A model generated the notes under the pieces. The model did not search any database. It had not been told where the DNA came from and saw only the letters and a list, made by a program, of their open reading frames with translations. A stretch of DNA of 5,820 nucleotides from the NCBI GenBank assembly GCA_003979035.1, contig RXOA01000064.1, positions 1-5,820 of the forward strand, given 5' to 3'. A program made the position numbers and the translations under genes. Every line of letters begins with the position of its first letter. Position 1 is the first letter of the stretch. The DNA is from Candidatus Bipolaricaulota bacterium. Lineage in GTDB: Bacteria; Bipolaricaulota; Bipolaricaulia; UBA7950; UBA9294. Positions 5,012 to 5,820 of this stretch are shown in pieces.

Positions 5012-5820
5012 GTGTGTGGCATCTTTGGCATCGTCGTGAAGCAGGAACAGGTTCTTGGCCGGATCCTCCTGGAAGCATCGCGCCGGCTGGCGTATCGAGG
5101 GTACGACTCGGTGGGGTGCGCAGCAATCGATCAGGCAGGGCGGATCGATCTACGAAAAGATGCGGGGAAGATTGACGATGTGAATGACCGACTCCACTTT
5201 GCCGAGATGATCGGAGTCCGCGGGATCGCTCAACTGCGGTGGGCGACGTTTGGCGCTCCATCTCAACCCAATGCACAACCCCACATTGATTCCGATGGCG
5301 ACCTGGTCGGAGCGCACAATGGGAACATTGTGAACCACGTTTCTCTGCGCGAGCGGTTCATCGCGTCAGGGCTGACCGTCCGCGGAACGAACGATGGAGA
5401 AAGTTGCGTTCACGCCGTCGAGCAGTACGTCGATCAAGGACACAGTGTACAGGCGAGCATCCTGAAGGCCTCTCGCGATCTGGAAGGGGACTACGCCTTC
5501 ATCATCGGTCGGGCCGGTGCGGAAAATGGCGAGGATGTTCTGCACGCGATCAAGCAGGGATCGGGGTTGGTGATTGGGGTCGGAGACGGGTTCTGCTGCG
5601 TTTCATCCGATCTTCCCTCGATCCTCCCGTTGACCGATCGAATCGTCCGCGTGCGCGACGGGGAGCTGGTGACGCTGCACCATGACCGTTTCGAGATTCG
5701 CCGAGTCGAGGACGGCGCGGTTGTCGATCGCGAACCGGAGCGCTTCACGGAGGGCATGGACGCCGCCGAGAAAGGCGGCTACGAACACTTCATGCTCAAG
5801 GAGATCCACGAGCAGCCGAA
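5012..5820 (+). CDS. glmS: Glucosamine-6-phosphate synthase (GlmS) family, N-terminal glutaminase domain (partial at the right edge)
   Basis: Makes glucosamine-6-phosphate from fructose-6-phosphate and glutamine, the entry to UDP-GlcNAc and the cell envelope. Seen: 269 codons of a class II glutamine amidotransferase domain. GTG 5012 was chosen because it places the catalytic Cys directly after the initiator (MCGIFGIV). Numbering from that Cys: RRLAYRGYDSVG at 23-34, glutamine-binding Arg75 in RWATFG, His90 in NAQPH, the oxyanion pair Asn102-Gly103 in HNGNIVNH, and Asp127 in TNDGES. FMLKEIHEQP (259-268) is the usual link to the two SIS isomerase domains, so about 320 further residues should lie outside the window. 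Oddities: RWATHG of classical GlmS is RWATFG, and TDTE is NDGE. Domain order fits GlmS, but a paralogue with another sugar phosphate cannot be excluded without the SIS part. Divergent from the HAD gene. Confidence 0.88.
   Translation, partial: MCGIFGIVVKQEQVLGRILLEASRRLAYRGYDSVGCAAIDQAGRIDLRKDAGKIDDVNDRLHFAEMIGVRGIAQLRWATFGAPSQPNAQPHIDSDGDLVGAHNGNIVNHVSLRERFIASGLTVRGTNDGESCVHAVEQYVDQGHSVQASILKASRDLEGDYAFIIGRAGAENGEDVLHAIKQGSGLVIGVGDGFCCVSSDLPSILPLTDRIVRVRDGELVTLHHDRFEIRRVEDGAVVDREPERFTEGMDAAEKGGYEHFMLKEIHEQP

Noticed and set aside
1..5820. CRISPR array, tRNA, rRNA, insertion sequence or phage/defence module
   Set aside because: No direct repeat series, no tRNA-like cloverleaf, no transposase or integrase motif and no defence-type domain was seen on either strand; almost all the sequence is taken by the six genes.

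Overview
The window is a gene-dense, GC-rich bacterial chromosome segment with no gene-free stretch over about 120 bases. It holds six protein genes. No RNA gene, mobile element, CRISPR array or phage gene was seen. The lineage cannot be fixed. Some sequence flavours (a glmS with RWATFG and TNDGES motifs, an acyltransferase with FPEGGSW, first genes with no or almost no leader) recall, from memory only, Chloroflexi-like or other deep-branching bacteria. That is a weak inference.

Layout from left to right. A TrkH-type potassium channel/transporter subunit lies on the minus strand and runs off the left edge. It is divergent from a plus-strand nitroreductase-family flavoprotein; they share a short upstream region of about 92 bases with a perfect 12-bp palindrome. 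The nitroreductase converges tail to tail, with a single base between the stop codons, on a minus-strand MFS transporter of the UMF1/Atg22-like type. An 11-bp perfect hairpin sits in the last codons of the nitroreductase, beside this junction. Upstream of the MFS gene on the same strand are a PlsC-type lysophospholipid acyltransferase and, overlapping it by 14 bases, a HAD-superfamily phosphatase. These make a minus-strand series HAD phosphatase -> acyltransferase -> MFS transporter. Divergent from the phosphatase, a glucosamine-6-phosphate synthase (GlmS) family gene starts with GTG and runs off the right edge.

The genes do not form one obvious pathway. HAD and PlsC are translationally coupled and may share a phospholipid or phosphate-ester role. 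GlmS feeds amino-sugar and cell-envelope synthesis. TrkH and the MFS protein are membrane transport. The nitroreductase is a redox enzyme of unknown substrate.

The most notable recurring pattern is in translation starts. Three genes that probably begin a transcript (trkH, MFS and less clearly HAD) have no Shine-Dalgarno sequence and carry a -10-like hexamer only 7 to 10 bases before ATG, which suggests leaderless or near-leaderless mRNAs. The acyltransferase and nitroreductase have strong Shine-Dalgarno sites. I found no convincing undescribed system; this looks like ordinary core genome with a few details worth checking.
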